This document shows, one piece after another, positions 36,248-46,238 of a stretch of 64,000 nucleotides of DNA. A model generated the notes under the pieces. It saw only the letters and a program-made list of their open reading frames with translations. It did not search any database and was not told the origin of the DNA. Location of the stretch: positions 2,480,001 through 2,544,000 of the forward strand of contig NZ_CP121684.1 of assembly GCF_029760935.1 (NCBI RefSeq), read 5' to 3'. Source of the DNA: Lysinibacter sp. HNR (GTDB lineage: Bacteria; Actinomycetota; Actinomycetes; Actinomycetales; Microbacteriaceae). The position numbers and the translations under genes are program-made. Position 1 is the stretch's first letter, and the number at the start of each line of letters is the position of its first letter.

Positions 36248-37216
36248 ATGACCACCTACGACCCAGAAAACAACGTAAAAGTGCGCACCGCGATCACCGC
36301 GGCGACCCTGTACTATCTCGAAAACCGCACCATGCAGGCGATTGCCGTCGAATTGGGAATGTCTCGCTCCTCCGTTTCGCGACTACTCTCTTACGCCAGG
36401 GAAGAGGGGCTGGTTGAGATCACGGTTCATCCACCCTCTGTGGCCCCCTCACTGCTTGAAAAGGAACTTCACTCCCGCTTTAACATCCGAGCCACGGTTG
36501 TTGCAACACCGGAACACACCAACGAGACAGACCGCCTTGAGCGAGTGGCGCTGGCCGCGGCACGAGTTCTTCCCGATTACATCGACTCTAATATGTCGGT
36601 TGGTGTGGCCTGGGGCGCCACCATGAGCGCGGTAGCCCGCAACCTCTCCCCACACCCGACCCGCAACACCCAGATTGTCCAGCTCAACGGGGCCGCAAAC
36701 TCCCGCACCACCGGGGTTCTCTACGTTAATGAAATTCTTCGGCGTTTTGGAGAGGCCTTCACCGCCGATATTTTGCAGTTTACGGTTCCGGCCTTTTTTG
36801 ATAATCCGCTCACAAAAGAAGCTCTCTGGACCGAACGCAGTGTAAATCGCATCGTTCGTGAGCAAAACAATCTCGACGTTGCGATCTTCAGTGTGGGTTC
36901 TCCTCGAGCGTCTATTCCCAGTCACGTTTATAGCGGCGGCTACCTGGACCGCGAAGATTTTCAGTCCCTCAACACCCAAAACGTGGTGGGAGACGTTCTC
37001 ACTGTTTTCTATCGAGCCGACGGCAGCTGGGCCGACATACCGCTCAACGCCAGAGCTTCCGGACCGGGACTAGACGTCTTACGCGCCGTGCCCTGTCGGG
37101 TATGCGTGTGCTCTGGCATAACCAAAGTTCCCAGCCTCAGGGGGGCAATAGCGGGCAATTTTGTCTCTGACCTGATCATAGACGAGGAGAGCGCGCGGGC
37201 ACTCGTTGACGCGTAG
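36248..37216 (+). CDS. SorC/DeoR-type sugar-binding transcriptional regulator
   Basis: A 322-residue regulator. N-terminal helix-turn-helix (NRTMQAIAVELGMSRSSVSRLLSYAREEGLVEI) and a C-terminal SorC sugar-phosphate-binding domain (VGVAWGATMSAVARNL, DVAIFSVGSP, VVGDVLTVFYRADG). ATG 36248 is preferred: TGAGGGAAAA precedes it, and upstream residues of the longer frame do not look like protein. Divergent from glpD, it probably controls the glycerol genes, responding to glycerol-3-phosphate or a related phosphate ester. Confidence 0.87.
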   Translation: MTTYDPENNVKVRTAITAATLYYLENRTMQAIAVELGMSRSSVSRLLSYAREEGLVEITVHPPSVAPSLLEKELHSRFNIRATVVATPEHTNETDRLERVALAAARVLPDYIDSNMSVGVAWGATMSAVARNLSPHPTRNTQIVQLNGAANSRTTGVLYVNEILRRFGEAFTADILQFTVPAFFDNPLTKEALWTERSVNRIVREQNNLDVAIFSVGSPRASIPSHVYSGGYLDREDFQSLNTQNVVGDVLTVFYRADGSWADIPLNARASGPGLDVLRAVPCRVCVCSGITKVPSLRGAIAGNFVSDLIIDEESARALVDA

Positions 37217-37316
37217 TCCGGGGCTCTCAGAGCCAACCCGCAGGGTCGTTGCTCCGGCGCAAAGTTGTCGCCAGGGCACAAATTCGACCGGTGTCTCGAT
37301 ACGAAGTTGCTCTGCC

Positions 37317-38717
37317 TCAGCGAGGAGTCGTCGCCTCGACGATTGCAATTTCACGAGTTGCCGTTTCGATGTCCTGTTGCAAAGCGTGCTCCTCCGAAGA
37401 CGCGCGCACACGCTCAATAGGCTGTAAATCCCCCTTGTAGGTAAGGCCTAGCCTCAACCCCCGACCACTCTTGCGGACAATCCTGAGCGAACGATACCTC
37501 ACCAGCCAGAACAGGATCACGGTGGCAGCAAGTATCCCGGACAGGGCCGCTACACCCAGAGACCACCGCGGACCAAACTCATCTGCAACCCATCCCACCA
37601 GGGGCGCCCCGATAGGCGTCCCACCCGCAAAAATAGCCATGTACAGGGCCATGACCCTTCCGCGCATGGCCGGTTCTGCCGTACTTTGAACGTAGGCGTT
37701 TGCGGTTGTCATGAGCGTGAGCGAGGAAAAACCAACCAGCGCTAAAGATATTCCAAAAAAGATATATGTGGGCATCAACGCCGCGATCGTACACGTTACT
37801 CCAAACGCAACAGAACCCATGAGCACGGTTTGCATCCGGGGATGATTCCTGCGCGCAACAAGAAGCGCCCCCACAAGAGAACCCACCGCCATGATTGAGC
37901 TCAGGGCACCAAACTCTCCCGCGCCCTGCCCAAACTCAACCGTCGCCATGGTCGCCGTAAAGATTGCGAAGTTCAAACCAAAGGTTCCCACAAGAAAAAC
38001 GGTAATGAGTACAACCACAATATCGGGCCGCCCCCACACGTATCGGAAGCCTGCCACCACCTGACCTTTTTTACGCGATGCTCGCGGCTGCTTCTGAAGC
38101 AGCGACTTTCTCAACAGCAGCATCGCACCCACCGTCAGGACAAACGTGGCTGAGTTAATCAAGAATACCCACCCTGCCCCCACCACGGCCGTCATGACCC
38201 CCGCCACAGCGGGCCCCACCAGACGCGCGCTGTTAAAAGATACCGAGTTGAGCGCCACCGCATTGGGCAGGTTATCGTACGTCACCAGCTCACTGACAAA
38301 TGTTTGCCGCGCTGGCGAATCAATTGCAGCAACCACACCGAGACCCAGCGCAAAAAGGTAAACGTGCCACAGCTGAACAGTTCCCAGCACGGTAATCAGG
38401 CCGAGTCCGAGGGCAAGAGCACCCATGAGGGTCTGGGTCAAAATCAAGAGCCTGCGCCGATTGTAACGATCAGCAATCAAACCCGACCAGGGCATCAGAA
38501 TCAGCTGCGGGCCAAACTGCAGAGACATCACGATTCCCATAGCGGCCGCATTGTGGTCTGTGAGCTGCGTGAGAACAATCCAGTCCTGCGCGGTCCTCTG
38601 CATCCAGGTCCCGATGTTTGACACCAGAGCACCAGCAAACCAAATGCGATAGTTTATGCTCCTCAGAGATCGAAACACAGTACCCGCCTCACCACCGCTC
38701 TCCCTCGTCCTGAACAC
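37317..38717 (-). CDS. MFS drug/siderophore exporter (EntS-like)
   Basis: A 466-residue major-facilitator protein with twelve helices. It has the family-3 motif GLIADRYNRRRLLILTQ between helices 2 and 3, plus FRSLRSINYRIWFAGALVSNIGTWMQRTAQDW at the start, typical of the EntS/enterobactin-exporter-like group. The start is GTG 38717, with AAGGTG upstream; GTG at codon 14 is possible. The C-terminal 50 residues are polar and cytoplasmic. The exported compound is unknown. Confidence 0.82.
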   Translation of the reverse strand: MFRTRESGGEAGTVFRSLRSINYRIWFAGALVSNIGTWMQRTAQDWIVLTQLTDHNAAAMGIVMSLQFGPQLILMPWSGLIADRYNRRRLLILTQTLMGALALGLGLITVLGTVQLWHVYLFALGLGVVAAIDSPARQTFVSELVTYDNLPNAVALNSVSFNSARLVGPAVAGVMTAVVGAGWVFLINSATFVLTVGAMLLLRKSLLQKQPRASRKKGQVVAGFRYVWGRPDIVVVLITVFLVGTFGLNFAIFTATMATVEFGQGAGEFGALSSIMAVGSLVGALLVARRNHPRMQTVLMGSVAFGVTCTIAALMPTYIFFGISLALVGFSSLTLMTTANAYVQSTAEPAMRGRVMALYMAIFAGGTPIGAPLVGWVADEFGPRWSLGVAALSGILAATVILFWLVRYRSLRIVRKSGRGLRLGLTYKGDLQPIERVRASSEEHALQQDIETATREIAIVEATTPR

Positions 38718-38884
38718 TCACCTTAACAATAAAGTCACAACCGAGACATGCACAGTAGGAGAAACATTCCGAGCGATTGAAACGTGCCCCGGGACCCCAG
38801 GCAATGCAACCGCGGGAACGCACTAAGAAACATTGCAGGAATAAGATACGGGGTCCGGCGGTTGGTCTTAGAATAGAACCAGAA

Positions 38885-39081
38885 ATGCTCCGGGGTCGGT
38901 GAGAATCCGAACCGGCGGTAATAGTCCGCGACCCGTGGATAAACCGTGTTGCTTTCCCTCATAAATGTAGAAAAACAACACGGATTTTCCCGGTTGATTC
39001 GGTGAAATTCCGAAACCGACGGTGATGTTTTTTGTGACGGCTTGGCCGCAACACTGAACTAGTCCGGATGGAAGGAAGCAT
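38885..39081 (+). ncRNA. FMN riboswitch (RFN element)
   Basis: Upstream of ribD the conserved RFN blocks occur in order: CTCCGGGGTCGGTGAGAATCC, ACCGGCGGTAATAGTCCGCGACCCG, GATTCGGTGAAATTCCG, ACCGACGGTGAT and AGTCCGGATGGAAG. The ends pair (ATGCT at 38885, AGCAT at 39077). Two variable arms are enlarged: one is an 8-bp stem CCGTGTTG/CAACACGG with a long loop. It binds FMN and is expected to switch off the riboflavin operon by sequestering the ribD ribosome site or terminating. Confidence 0.93.
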
Positions 39082-39145
39082 CCGTACGCAAAACAATAAG
39101 CGTGCGTGGCGCACCCGGAAAACCCAATCTTTGAGGACCGGATAC

Positions 39146-40228
39146 ATGACACCCACGCCCAACGCCCCCCTCCCCCCGCACACCATTGAGGCGGCCATGT
39201 CCAGGGCTATCGACCTTGCCCAGCGTGGCCCCGCCTACAATAAGAACCCCCAGGTTGGCTGCGTCATTCTTAATGAGCACGGAACCACGGTGGCGGAGGG
39301 ATGGCACGAGGGAGCGGGAACCCCGCACGCCGAGGTCATGGCCCTGGACAATCTTCCCCTCGAATACGTTGCTACCGACGGATCCTCCGGACCCAATCCG
39401 GCCGCTGCCGGCCTCACAGCGGTTGTCACCCTCGAGCCCTGCAATCATGTAGGACTCGCCCAGCCGTGCACCCTGGCGCTCACCAGGGCGGGTATCGGGG
39501 CGGTACGATACGCGGTCTCCGACCCCGGACACGAGTCTGGCGGTGGCGCTGATCGCCTGAAAGAGGCGGGAATAGATGCCGAAGGCGGAATACTTGAGGA
39601 TACCGTTCGCGTGTTCATGCGTTCCTGGCTCAGCTTCCAGGCAACGGGCTTGCCCTACGTGATTCTCAAGTGGGCATCCAGCCTAGACGGGCGCGCGGCA
39701 GCCGCAGACGGAACAAGCAGGTGGATCACCGGACCCGAGGCGCGGGCACACGTGCACCGGCAGCGCAGCCACGCCGATGCCATTGTGGTGGGGACCGGCA
39801 CAGCCCTGGCCGACAATCCCTCGCTCACCGCGCGTCGACCCGATGGAAGCCTCTACGATAAACAACCGGTTCCGGTTGTTGTTGGCACACGAGCCATCCC
39901 CGCCGCCGCCGCCATCTGGGAACACCCCCAGACGCCTCTCTTCTATGATGGACATGACCTCCGAGCGATGCTCGCCGACCTAGCCTCGCACAATATTCGT
40001 TCTCTCTATATTGAGGGCGGCCCAAAGCTAGCCAGCTCTTTCCTTAAACAAGGGCTGGTAGACGAAGTACACGCCTACATTGCCCCCGTCATACTGGGGG
40101 GAAGCCGAACAGCAATTACCGATGTGGGAATCTCAACAATCACGGATGCCCAGCCACTCAGACCCCTCAGCATCACAACACTCGGTGAGGACACTCTCAT
40201 CACCGTTGTGTCCAAAACCGCTATATAA
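39146..40228 (+). CDS. ribD: Bifunctional riboflavin deaminase/reductase
   Basis: A 360-residue fusion. The N-terminal zinc deaminase (GTPHAEVMAL and LEPCNHVGLAQPC) acts on the pyrimidine from GTP cyclohydrolase II. The C-terminal NADPH reductase (LKWASSLDGRAAAADGTSRWITG, LYIEGGPKLASSFLKQGLVDE) completes the second step. ATG 39146 is chosen, with TTTGAGG upstream and outside the riboswitch. First gene of the FMN-controlled riboflavin operon. Confidence 0.94.
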   Translation: MTPTPNAPLPPHTIEAAMSRAIDLAQRGPAYNKNPQVGCVILNEHGTTVAEGWHEGAGTPHAEVMALDNLPLEYVATDGSSGPNPAAAGLTAVVTLEPCNHVGLAQPCTLALTRAGIGAVRYAVSDPGHESGGGADRLKEAGIDAEGGILEDTVRVFMRSWLSFQATGLPYVILKWASSLDGRAAAADGTSRWITGPEARAHVHRQRSHADAIVVGTGTALADNPSLTARRPDGSLYDKQPVPVVVGTRAIPAAAAIWEHPQTPLFYDGHDLRAMLADLASHNIRSLYIEGGPKLASSFLKQGLVDEVHAYIAPVILGGSRTAITDVGISTITDAQPLRPLSITTLGEDTLITVVSKTAI

Positions 40229-40245
40229 ATCAAGGAGAAAATCCA

Positions 40246-40893
40246 GTGTTTACCGGACTTGTCGAAGAAAAAGGCAGTGTTATAGCCACAGAAGAAAACG
40301 GTGACTCCATGCGCCTGACGATAGCAGGATCACGCGCGCTAGAGGGTATTCAGCATGGCGACTCGATCTCGGTGAGCGGGGTTTGTCTCACCGCCGTAAA
40401 GTTCAACAGTGAACATTTTACAGCTGATGTCATGGCTCAAACCCTCGCAATGACCACGCTAGGAACCTTTGTTCCCGGAACCGCAGTGAACTTGGAAAGG
40501 GCCGCACAGGTGGGCGATCGGCTGGGCGGGCACATCGTGCAGGGGCACATCGACGGCACCGCGCAGGTTCTTTCCCTGACCGAAGCCGATGCGTGGCGCG
40601 TGGTGCGCTTCTCGCTGCCCGGCGGGCTTGCACCACTCGTGGTTGACAAGGGTTCAATTACCGTCGACGGTGTTTCCCTTACCGTGAGTGCGGTATCACC
40701 CGCACCCATCTCAGAAATCGAAAAATCTGAGCAGTGGTTTGAGGTTTCCCTGATTCCCGAAACTCTCAGCGTCACCACCCTCGGAGACGTGCGCGTGGGA
40801 GACTTCGTCAACGTTGAAACCGATATCCTTGCCCGCCACATTGTGCGTGCATCAGCTTTTTCATCCACCACCCCGCCCCAGAAAGACTCCTAA
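40246..40893 (+). CDS. ribE: Riboflavin synthase alpha subunit
   Basis: A 215-residue protein with two lumazine-binding repeats. MFTGLVEEKGSV at the N-terminus is the family hallmark; the second barrel begins with GGHIVQGHIDGTA. It dismutates two lumazine molecules to riboflavin. Start GTG 40246, with AAGGAG upstream. Seventeen bases after ribD. Confidence 0.94.
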   Translation: MFTGLVEEKGSVIATEENGDSMRLTIAGSRALEGIQHGDSISVSGVCLTAVKFNSEHFTADVMAQTLAMTTLGTFVPGTAVNLERAAQVGDRLGGHIVQGHIDGTAQVLSLTEADAWRVVRFSLPGGLAPLVVDKGSITVDGVSLTVSAVSPAPISEIEKSEQWFEVSLIPETLSVTTLGDVRVGDFVNVETDILARHIVRASAFSSTTPPQKDS

Positions 40894-40895
40894 CC

Positions 40896-42185
40896 ATGAC
40901 ACTTTCCCCCATTGAAGACGCACTTGAGGCCCTCCGCGCAGGCCGCCCGGTCATTGTTGCGGATGACGAGAACCGTGAGAACGAAGGAGACGTTGTACTC
41001 TCCGCTGAGCTTGCATCGCCGGAGTGGATCGCATGGACGGTCAGACACTCGTCCGGCTTCATCTGCGCACCCATGACCAACGAAATCGCCGACAAGCTTG
41101 AACTCCCGGTCATGGTCGCTCACAACGAGGATGTCCGCGGAACCGCCTACACCGTCACCGTGGATGCCGCTGACAACGTCACAACCGGCATCAGTGCGGC
41201 TGATCGCGCTCACACCCTCCGGGTTCTTGCCGATCCCCAATCGACTCCCCGCAGCCTCAATCGCCCGGGACACATTGTTCCGCTTCGGGCGGTGGAGGGC
41301 GGCGTCCGCGAGCGCAACGGCCACACCGAGGCCGCGGTTGAGCTCATGCAACTTGCAGGACTCACACCGGTGGCTGCGATCTGTGAGATCGTTGAGGATA
41401 GCGGCGAGATGATGCGCCTCCCCAGCCTAATCGAGCTAGGAGCACGCGACGGTGTCCCCGTCATTACTATTGAGCAGTTCATCCGGTACCTGCGCACTCG
41501 CGACGGTGAGCCCGGGGTCAGCGCCGAGGTTCGTCGCCGGGTAAGCGTGCGGGCCGAGACAACGGTTCCCACCGTCCACGGACCCCTGCGGATGCGGGCC
41601 TATCGTGATCGTCAGACCGGCATCGACCACGTGGCCCTCATCTCGGGAGAAACAGTGCCTAATAATTCCCTGGTGCGCATTCACTCCGAGTGTCTCACGG
41701 GTGAGGCCTTTGGTTCTCTCAAGTGCGAGTGCGGACCACAGCTGAACGCAGCCCTCGATCACATCGCAGAGCACGGTGGTGTGGTGATCTACCTTCGCGG
41801 ACAGGAGGGAAGGGGCATCGGTCTCGCCAATAAACTGCGGGCATATAGCCTTCAGGAGCAGGGACTCGACACCCTTGATGCCAACCTCGCTCTCGGATTC
41901 CCAGGGGACGCCCGCGATTACGGAGGAGCCGCCGACATCATCCGCGACCTGGGGCTGACCGAGGTGCGACTGCTGAGCAATAACCCGGACAAAGCGGCGC
42001 AGCTCACAAACCACGGGGTGGTCGTCACGGAGCTTGTCCCCCTCATCGTCGGGGTAGACAGCAATAACGATTCATACCTTCAAACCAAACGAGACAAGAT
42101 GGGGCATAACCTTCCTCCCGGTTCGCTACTGCACGGGTCGGAAGTTACCACTCCCTCTTCAGAGAAAGGACAGCACTCACTATGA
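40896..42185 (+). CDS. ribBA: DHBP synthase / GTP cyclohydrolase II fusion
   Basis: A 429-residue bifunctional enzyme. The N-terminal half makes dihydroxybutanone phosphate from ribulose-5-phosphate ([14 protein letters not shown] acidic motif, [14 protein letters not shown]). The C-terminal half opens GTP (zinc ligands in [35 protein letters not shown]). It starts two bases after ribE. About 25 polar residues trail the second domain. Confidence 0.94.
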   Translation: MTLSPIEDALEALRAGRPVIVADDENRENEGDVVLSAELASPEWIAWTVRHSSGFICAPMTNEIADKLELPVMVAHNEDVRGTAYTVTVDAADNVTTGISAADRAHTLRVLADPQSTPRSLNRPGHIVPLRAVEGGVRERNGHTEAAVELMQLAGLTPVAAICEIVEDSGEMMRLPSLIELGARDGVPVITIEQFIRYLRTRDGEPGVSAEVRRRVSVRAETTVPTVHGPLRMRAYRDRQTGIDHVALISGETVPNNSLVRIHSECLTGEAFGSLKCECGPQLNAALDHIAEHGGVVIYLRGQEGRGIGLANKLRAYSLQEQGLDTLDANLALGFPGDARDYGGAADIIRDLGLTEVRLLSNNPDKAAQLTNHGVVVTELVPLIVGVDSNNDSYLQTKRDKMGHNLPPGSLLHGSEVTTPSSEKGQHSL

Positions 42186-42652
42186 GCGGCGCAGGAACAC
42201 CAGATACTAACGTTGATGCAAGGGGAATCCGGGTTGCAATCGTCGCGGGGAGGTGGCACACGGTTATTTCAGACGGCCTGATAGCGGGTGCCGAGCGAGC
42301 CCTCACCCGCACCGGTGCTCGGTACGACATCATCCGGGTTCCGGGAAGCTTTGAGCTTCCCGTTGTGTCTCAGGAGGCTCTCAACAACGGTTACGACGCT
42401 GTTGTTGCACTCGGCGTGATCATTCGGGGTGGGACCCCTCACTTTGAATTTGTTTCAGACGCCGCCACAAGCGGGCTTACCCGGGTGGCGCTGAGCACGG
42501 GTAAACCCGTCGGGTTCGGGGTTCTCACTCTCGACGATGAGCAGCAGGGGCTTGACCGGGCGGGGCTTGAGGGCTCCACCGAAGACAAGGGTGAGGAGGC
42601 CGCACTGGCCGCCGTGAGCACCGCGGTCACGCTGCACACACTCCGCTCATAG
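42182..42652 (+). CDS. ribH: Lumazine synthase (beta subunit)
   Basis: A 156-residue capsid-forming enzyme condensing dihydroxybutanone phosphate with the RibD product. [11 protein letters not shown] and [18 protein letters not shown] carry the substrate and catalytic His residues. The ATG overlaps the ribBA stop by four bases. Last gene of the riboflavin operon; the 128 bases after it show no clear terminator. Confidence 0.94.
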   Translation: MSGAGTPDTNVDARGIRVAIVAGRWHTVISDGLIAGAERALTRTGARYDIIRVPGSFELPVVSQEALNNGYDAVVALGVIIRGGTPHFEFVSDAATSGLTRVALSTGKPVGFGVLTLDDEQQGLDRAGLEGSTEDKGEEAALAAVSTAVTLHTLRS

Positions 42653-42780
42653 CCTTCCACACCGGTACCCTTTTCCTGTAGCCTGAGATGTCAGCCGGGC
42701 AGCATCGCCACGATCCCCCGCTACAGTGAGTGGGTACCGGTGTTCTACTTGCTGCCCTCTTCCCTTCCTCAAGGAGTCCC

Positions 42781-44217
42781 ATGTCAAATGCCGCCCACCC
42801 TGAGCCGCCCCTCGCGCAGCCGAGGAACACCCGACGCCGGGTTATTCTTGCGAGCCTTGTGGGCACCTCGATTGAGTTCTACGACTTTTACGTTTATGCA
42901 ACCGCGGCGGTTCTTGTTTTCCCCGCTCTCTTTTTTGCTAACACACACGACCCCACGGTTGCGCTTCTCAGTTCCTTTGCCGTGTTTGGGGTGGCCTTCA
43001 TCGCACGCCCCGTCGGAGCTCTAATCTTCGGGCACTTTGGTGACAAACACGGGCGCAAGGTTACGCTGGTGGCTTCCCTGCTGGTCATGGGCATCTCCAC
43101 CTTTATCATCGGCTTGCTTCCCACCTTTGAGGCCATCGGGTACTGGGCTCCGGCCCTTCTTGTGCTGATGCGTTTTGGACAGGGACTCGGCCTCGGTGGT
43201 GAATGGTCGGGTGCGGTTCTGGTCGCCACAGAAAACGCGCCGCAAGGAAAACGTGCCCTCTGGGGAACTTTTCCACAGCTGGGCGCCCCCATCGGTTTTA
43301 TCCTCGCTAACTCAATCTTTCTGCTCATTAACTGGATACTTCCCCACCCCGAAAACCCCGCTCTCGCCTCCGAGGAATTTCTTGCCTGGGGGTGGCGCAT
43401 CCCCTTCCTGCTCTCCGCGGTGATGGTGGTCGTGGGACTGTGGGTTCGGCTCACACTGGTCGAAAGCGACTCATTTAAGCGAGTGGTCACGGAGGGGGCT
43501 GTGCGTAGAGTGCCCCTCGCAGCGGTTTTTAAGACGAGCTGGCGCAATCTCATCATCGGAACTTTTGTGATGATTGCCACCTACGCCCTGTTCTACCTGA
43601 TGACCACGTTTACCCTATCGTTTGGTACTAAACCCACCGCCGCGCAGGCGGAGACCACCGGTAACCCGGCATTCAATGATGCAAATTCCTGGGTTGGCGG
43701 GCTCGGCTTTGGCCGCAATGACTTCATCATTATGATGATCATCGGGGTGGTCTTTTTTGGCGTTTTCACCCTGATCTCTGGACCCATCGCCGACCGCGTG
43801 GGACGCCGCAAGCTTCTGATCTGGGTGACCACGGGCATCATCGCCTTTGGGCTGCTCTTTTCTGTCTTTTTAGGAGGCAACCCGGATACCGACCCGCAAT
43901 TTGTACGGATCATGGTTTTGGCCTTCCTCGTGATCGGTTTTACCCTAATGGGAATGACCTTTGGACCGATGGGCGCGCTCCTACCCGAGCTCTTCCCCGC
44001 AAACGTTCGCTACACGGGCTCCGCCTTTGCCTACAATATGGCCAGTATCTTGGGGGCAGCAGTGGCACCTTTTATCGCGGTGTGGCTCTGGGAGGTGGGC
44101 GGAGGCAACCCCTGGCTGGTGGGTATCTACCTCTCCTCCATGGGCCTTCTCACCCTGATAGCACTACTTGTCTCACACGAGACAAAAGACAAAGACTACG
44201 AGGGTAACATCCAGTGA
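42781..44217 (+). CDS. MHS-family MFS symporter (metabolite:H+)
   Basis: A 478-residue major-facilitator protein of the metabolite:H+ symporter group (ProP/ShiA/KgtP-like). Family motifs: GTSIEFYDFYVYATAA near residue 25, FGHFGDKHGRKVTLVASLLVMG, GLGLGGEWSGAVLVATENAP, and GPIADRVGRRKLLIW. ATG 42781 has AAGGAG six bases upstream. Its stop overlaps the next gene (GTGA), so it is co-translated with an ABC exporter. Substrate could be a dicarboxylate, betaine or an aromatic acid. Confidence 0.88.
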   Translation: MSNAAHPEPPLAQPRNTRRRVILASLVGTSIEFYDFYVYATAAVLVFPALFFANTHDPTVALLSSFAVFGVAFIARPVGALIFGHFGDKHGRKVTLVASLLVMGISTFIIGLLPTFEAIGYWAPALLVLMRFGQGLGLGGEWSGAVLVATENAPQGKRALWGTFPQLGAPIGFILANSIFLLINWILPHPENPALASEEFLAWGWRIPFLLSAVMVVVGLWVRLTLVESDSFKRVVTEGAVRRVPLAAVFKTSWRNLIIGTFVMIATYALFYLMTTFTLSFGTKPTAAQAETTGNPAFNDANSWVGGLGFGRNDFIIMMIIGVVFFGVFTLISGPIADRVGRRKLLIWVTTGIIAFGLLFSVFLGGNPDTDPQFVRIMVLAFLVIGFTLMGMTFGPMGALLPELFPANVRYTGSAFAYNMASILGAAVAPFIAVWLWEVGGGNPWLVGIYLSSMGLLTLIALLVSHETKDKDYEGNIQ

Positions 44218-46124
44218 GCGATACCGATCCCACACAAAAGGCAGGCTCCTCCCGCGGTAGACGACGGGTGCGTGGCAAAAAACAGGAGCATCCTCGTGCA
44301 ACCTTTGGCCAGCTCCTCCCCTACATATTCGAGCAGCGGGGAGTGCTCACCTTTGTGATCATACTGAGCGTTATCGGAGCGGCCGCCTCTCTGAGCCAGC
44401 CCCTGCTGGTCAGCCAGGTTATCAGTCTCGTGGAGAGCGGTAGTCCCCTCGGTTACCTCCTATGGGCCCTCGTTGCCCTGGTTGTTATCTCGGCTCTCAT
44501 CAGCGGTTATCAACACTATCTTCTCCAGCGCATGGGGGAGGGCGTGGTGCTCTCCTCGCGCCGTAGGCTCATCGCCCGTATCCTGAACCTTCCCATCAGC
44601 GAGTTCGATCGACGCCGCACGGGCGACCTGGTGTCACGAGTGGGGAGCGATACCACGCTGCTGCGGGCGGTTCTCACCCAGGGTCTTGTGGAGGCCATCG
44701 GCGGAACCCTCACGTTTGTGGGGGCACTCATCGCCATGTTTATTCTTGATCCCGTTTTGCTCGGGATGACGGTGTCCGTCATCGCGGTGTCCGTTATTAT
44801 TGTTGTCGCGCTCTCTACCCGGATTCGCACCGCCAGCGCCAAGGCACAGAAGCGTGTGGGTGATCTAGCAGCATCTGTCGAGCGCGCTATCAGTTCAATC
44901 CGCACGATACGGGCCGCCAACGCAACCGAGCGTGAGGTTCAGGGCATCACAGACAATGCTGTGGGCGCATGGCAGATGGGCATTACCGTTGCAAAAATCT
45001 CCGCCCTGGTTGTTCCCGTTGCGGGAGTAGCGATGCAGGTTTCATTCCTCGTGGTGCTTGGTGTGGGTGGTTTTCGTGTTGCCAGCGGCGCCATCACCAT
45101 CGCCAGCCTGGTGGCCTTCATCCTCTTTCTCTTCATGATGATCATGCCGCTGGGCCAGGCATTTGGTGCAATCAGCGCCGTTAACCAAGCGCTCGGGGCG
45201 CTCGGAAGAATTCAAGAGATTGTGGCCCTCCCCGTGGAGGAACCCGAACACCCCCACACCGCGTCACGCACGACACTGGCCCAGTCCGCGATTTCGGGGG
45301 CTCCCAGCATCGAGTTTGACGGGGTGCACTTTACATACCGCTCTCTGGTGGAGGCTACCGACCCAGACAACGCGCCAGACACAAAAAACACGCCCAACGC
45401 AGACGACACGCCAGAGGCAGAAAACACCCGGGAGCTCGTTGAGACTCCCGTGCTGAGGGGAGTCTCTTTTACGGTGGAGCAGGGAAGCCGTGTTGCCCTG
45501 GTGGGCCCTTCGGGAGCAGGCAAGAGCACAACCCTCAGCCTCATCGAACGTTTTTACGACCCGGAAACCGGAGAAATCCGTCTTCACGGGGTGGATGTTC
45601 GACGGCTCAGCCGCATTGAGCTTCGATCACAGCTTGGATACGTGGAACAGGATGCCCCGGTGCTCGCCGGAACCCTGCGGGACAATCTCACACTGAGCGC
45701 CCCGACGGCGAGTGACACAGAGTGTATACAGGTTCTCCACACGGTTAACCTCGGAGAGGTTCTTGATCGTGACCCCGCGGGGCTAGACGCAGAGGTGGGA
45801 GAAAATGGCATCATGCTCTCGGGGGGAGAAAAGCAGCGGTTGGCTATCGCCCGCGCACTCATCGCCGCGCCACCGATACTCCTACTCGACGAGTCCACAT
45901 CGAGTCTTGACGGAACAAACGAACAAATGATGCGCGATGCCATTGACGAAGTGGCTAGTGACCGCACGCTCATTGTTATTGCGCACCGCCTGTCAACAGT
46001 TGTTGACTCCGATAAAATAATCGTGCTGGAACACGGTCGTATCGTGGGCCAAGGAACCCACTCGGAGTTAGTTAAGAGCACTCCGCTCTATCGGGAACTC
46101 GCGCAACACCAACTCCTCGCATAG
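44214..46124 (+). CDS. ABC half-transporter exporter with low-complexity insertion in the ATPase
   Basis: A 636-residue type IV exporter half-molecule: six helices (about 35-315) and a C-terminal ATPase. Walker A GPSGAGKST (431-439), signature LSGGEKQR (535-542), Walker B ILLLDES (555-561), switch IAHRLST. Start is GTG 44214, overlapping the MHS stop. Residues 380-410 hold an odd insertion of acidic Asn/Asp-Thr-Pro repeats between the first ATPase strand and VLRGVSF, right after the aromatic A-loop (HFTY). The exported compound is unknown; a multidrug or lipid role is possible. Confidence 0.88.
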   Translation: MSDTDPTQKAGSSRGRRRVRGKKQEHPRATFGQLLPYIFEQRGVLTFVIILSVIGAAASLSQPLLVSQVISLVESGSPLGYLLWALVALVVISALISGYQHYLLQRMGEGVVLSSRRRLIARILNLPISEFDRRRTGDLVSRVGSDTTLLRAVLTQGLVEAIGGTLTFVGALIAMFILDPVLLGMTVSVIAVSVIIVVALSTRIRTASAKAQKRVGDLAASVERAISSIRTIRAANATEREVQGITDNAVGAWQMGITVAKISALVVPVAGVAMQVSFLVVLGVGGFRVASGAITIASLVAFILFLFMMIMPLGQAFGAISAVNQALGALGRIQEIVALPVEEPEHPHTASRTTLAQSAISGAPSIEFDGVHFTYRSLVEATDPDNAPDTKNTPNADDTPEAENTRELVETPVLRGVSFTVEQGSRVALVGPSGAGKSTTLSLIERFYDPETGEIRLHGVDVRRLSRIELRSQLGYVEQDAPVLAGTLRDNLTLSAPTASDTECIQVLHTVNLGEVLDRDPAGLDAEVGENGIMLSGGEKQRLAIARALIAAPPILLLDESTSSLDGTNEQMMRDAIDEVASDRTLIVIAHRLSTVVDSDKIIVLEHGRIVGQGTHSELVKSTPLYRELAQHQLLA

Positions 46125-46238
46125 GTCTATGCTCAATAAAATGCCACACAAATCCCTCAGGACACCTTTCAATAACATTCGCCCAATATCGATTCGTCTT
46201 GCAGGATATACACATACACAAGATGGTTGTATTGATGT

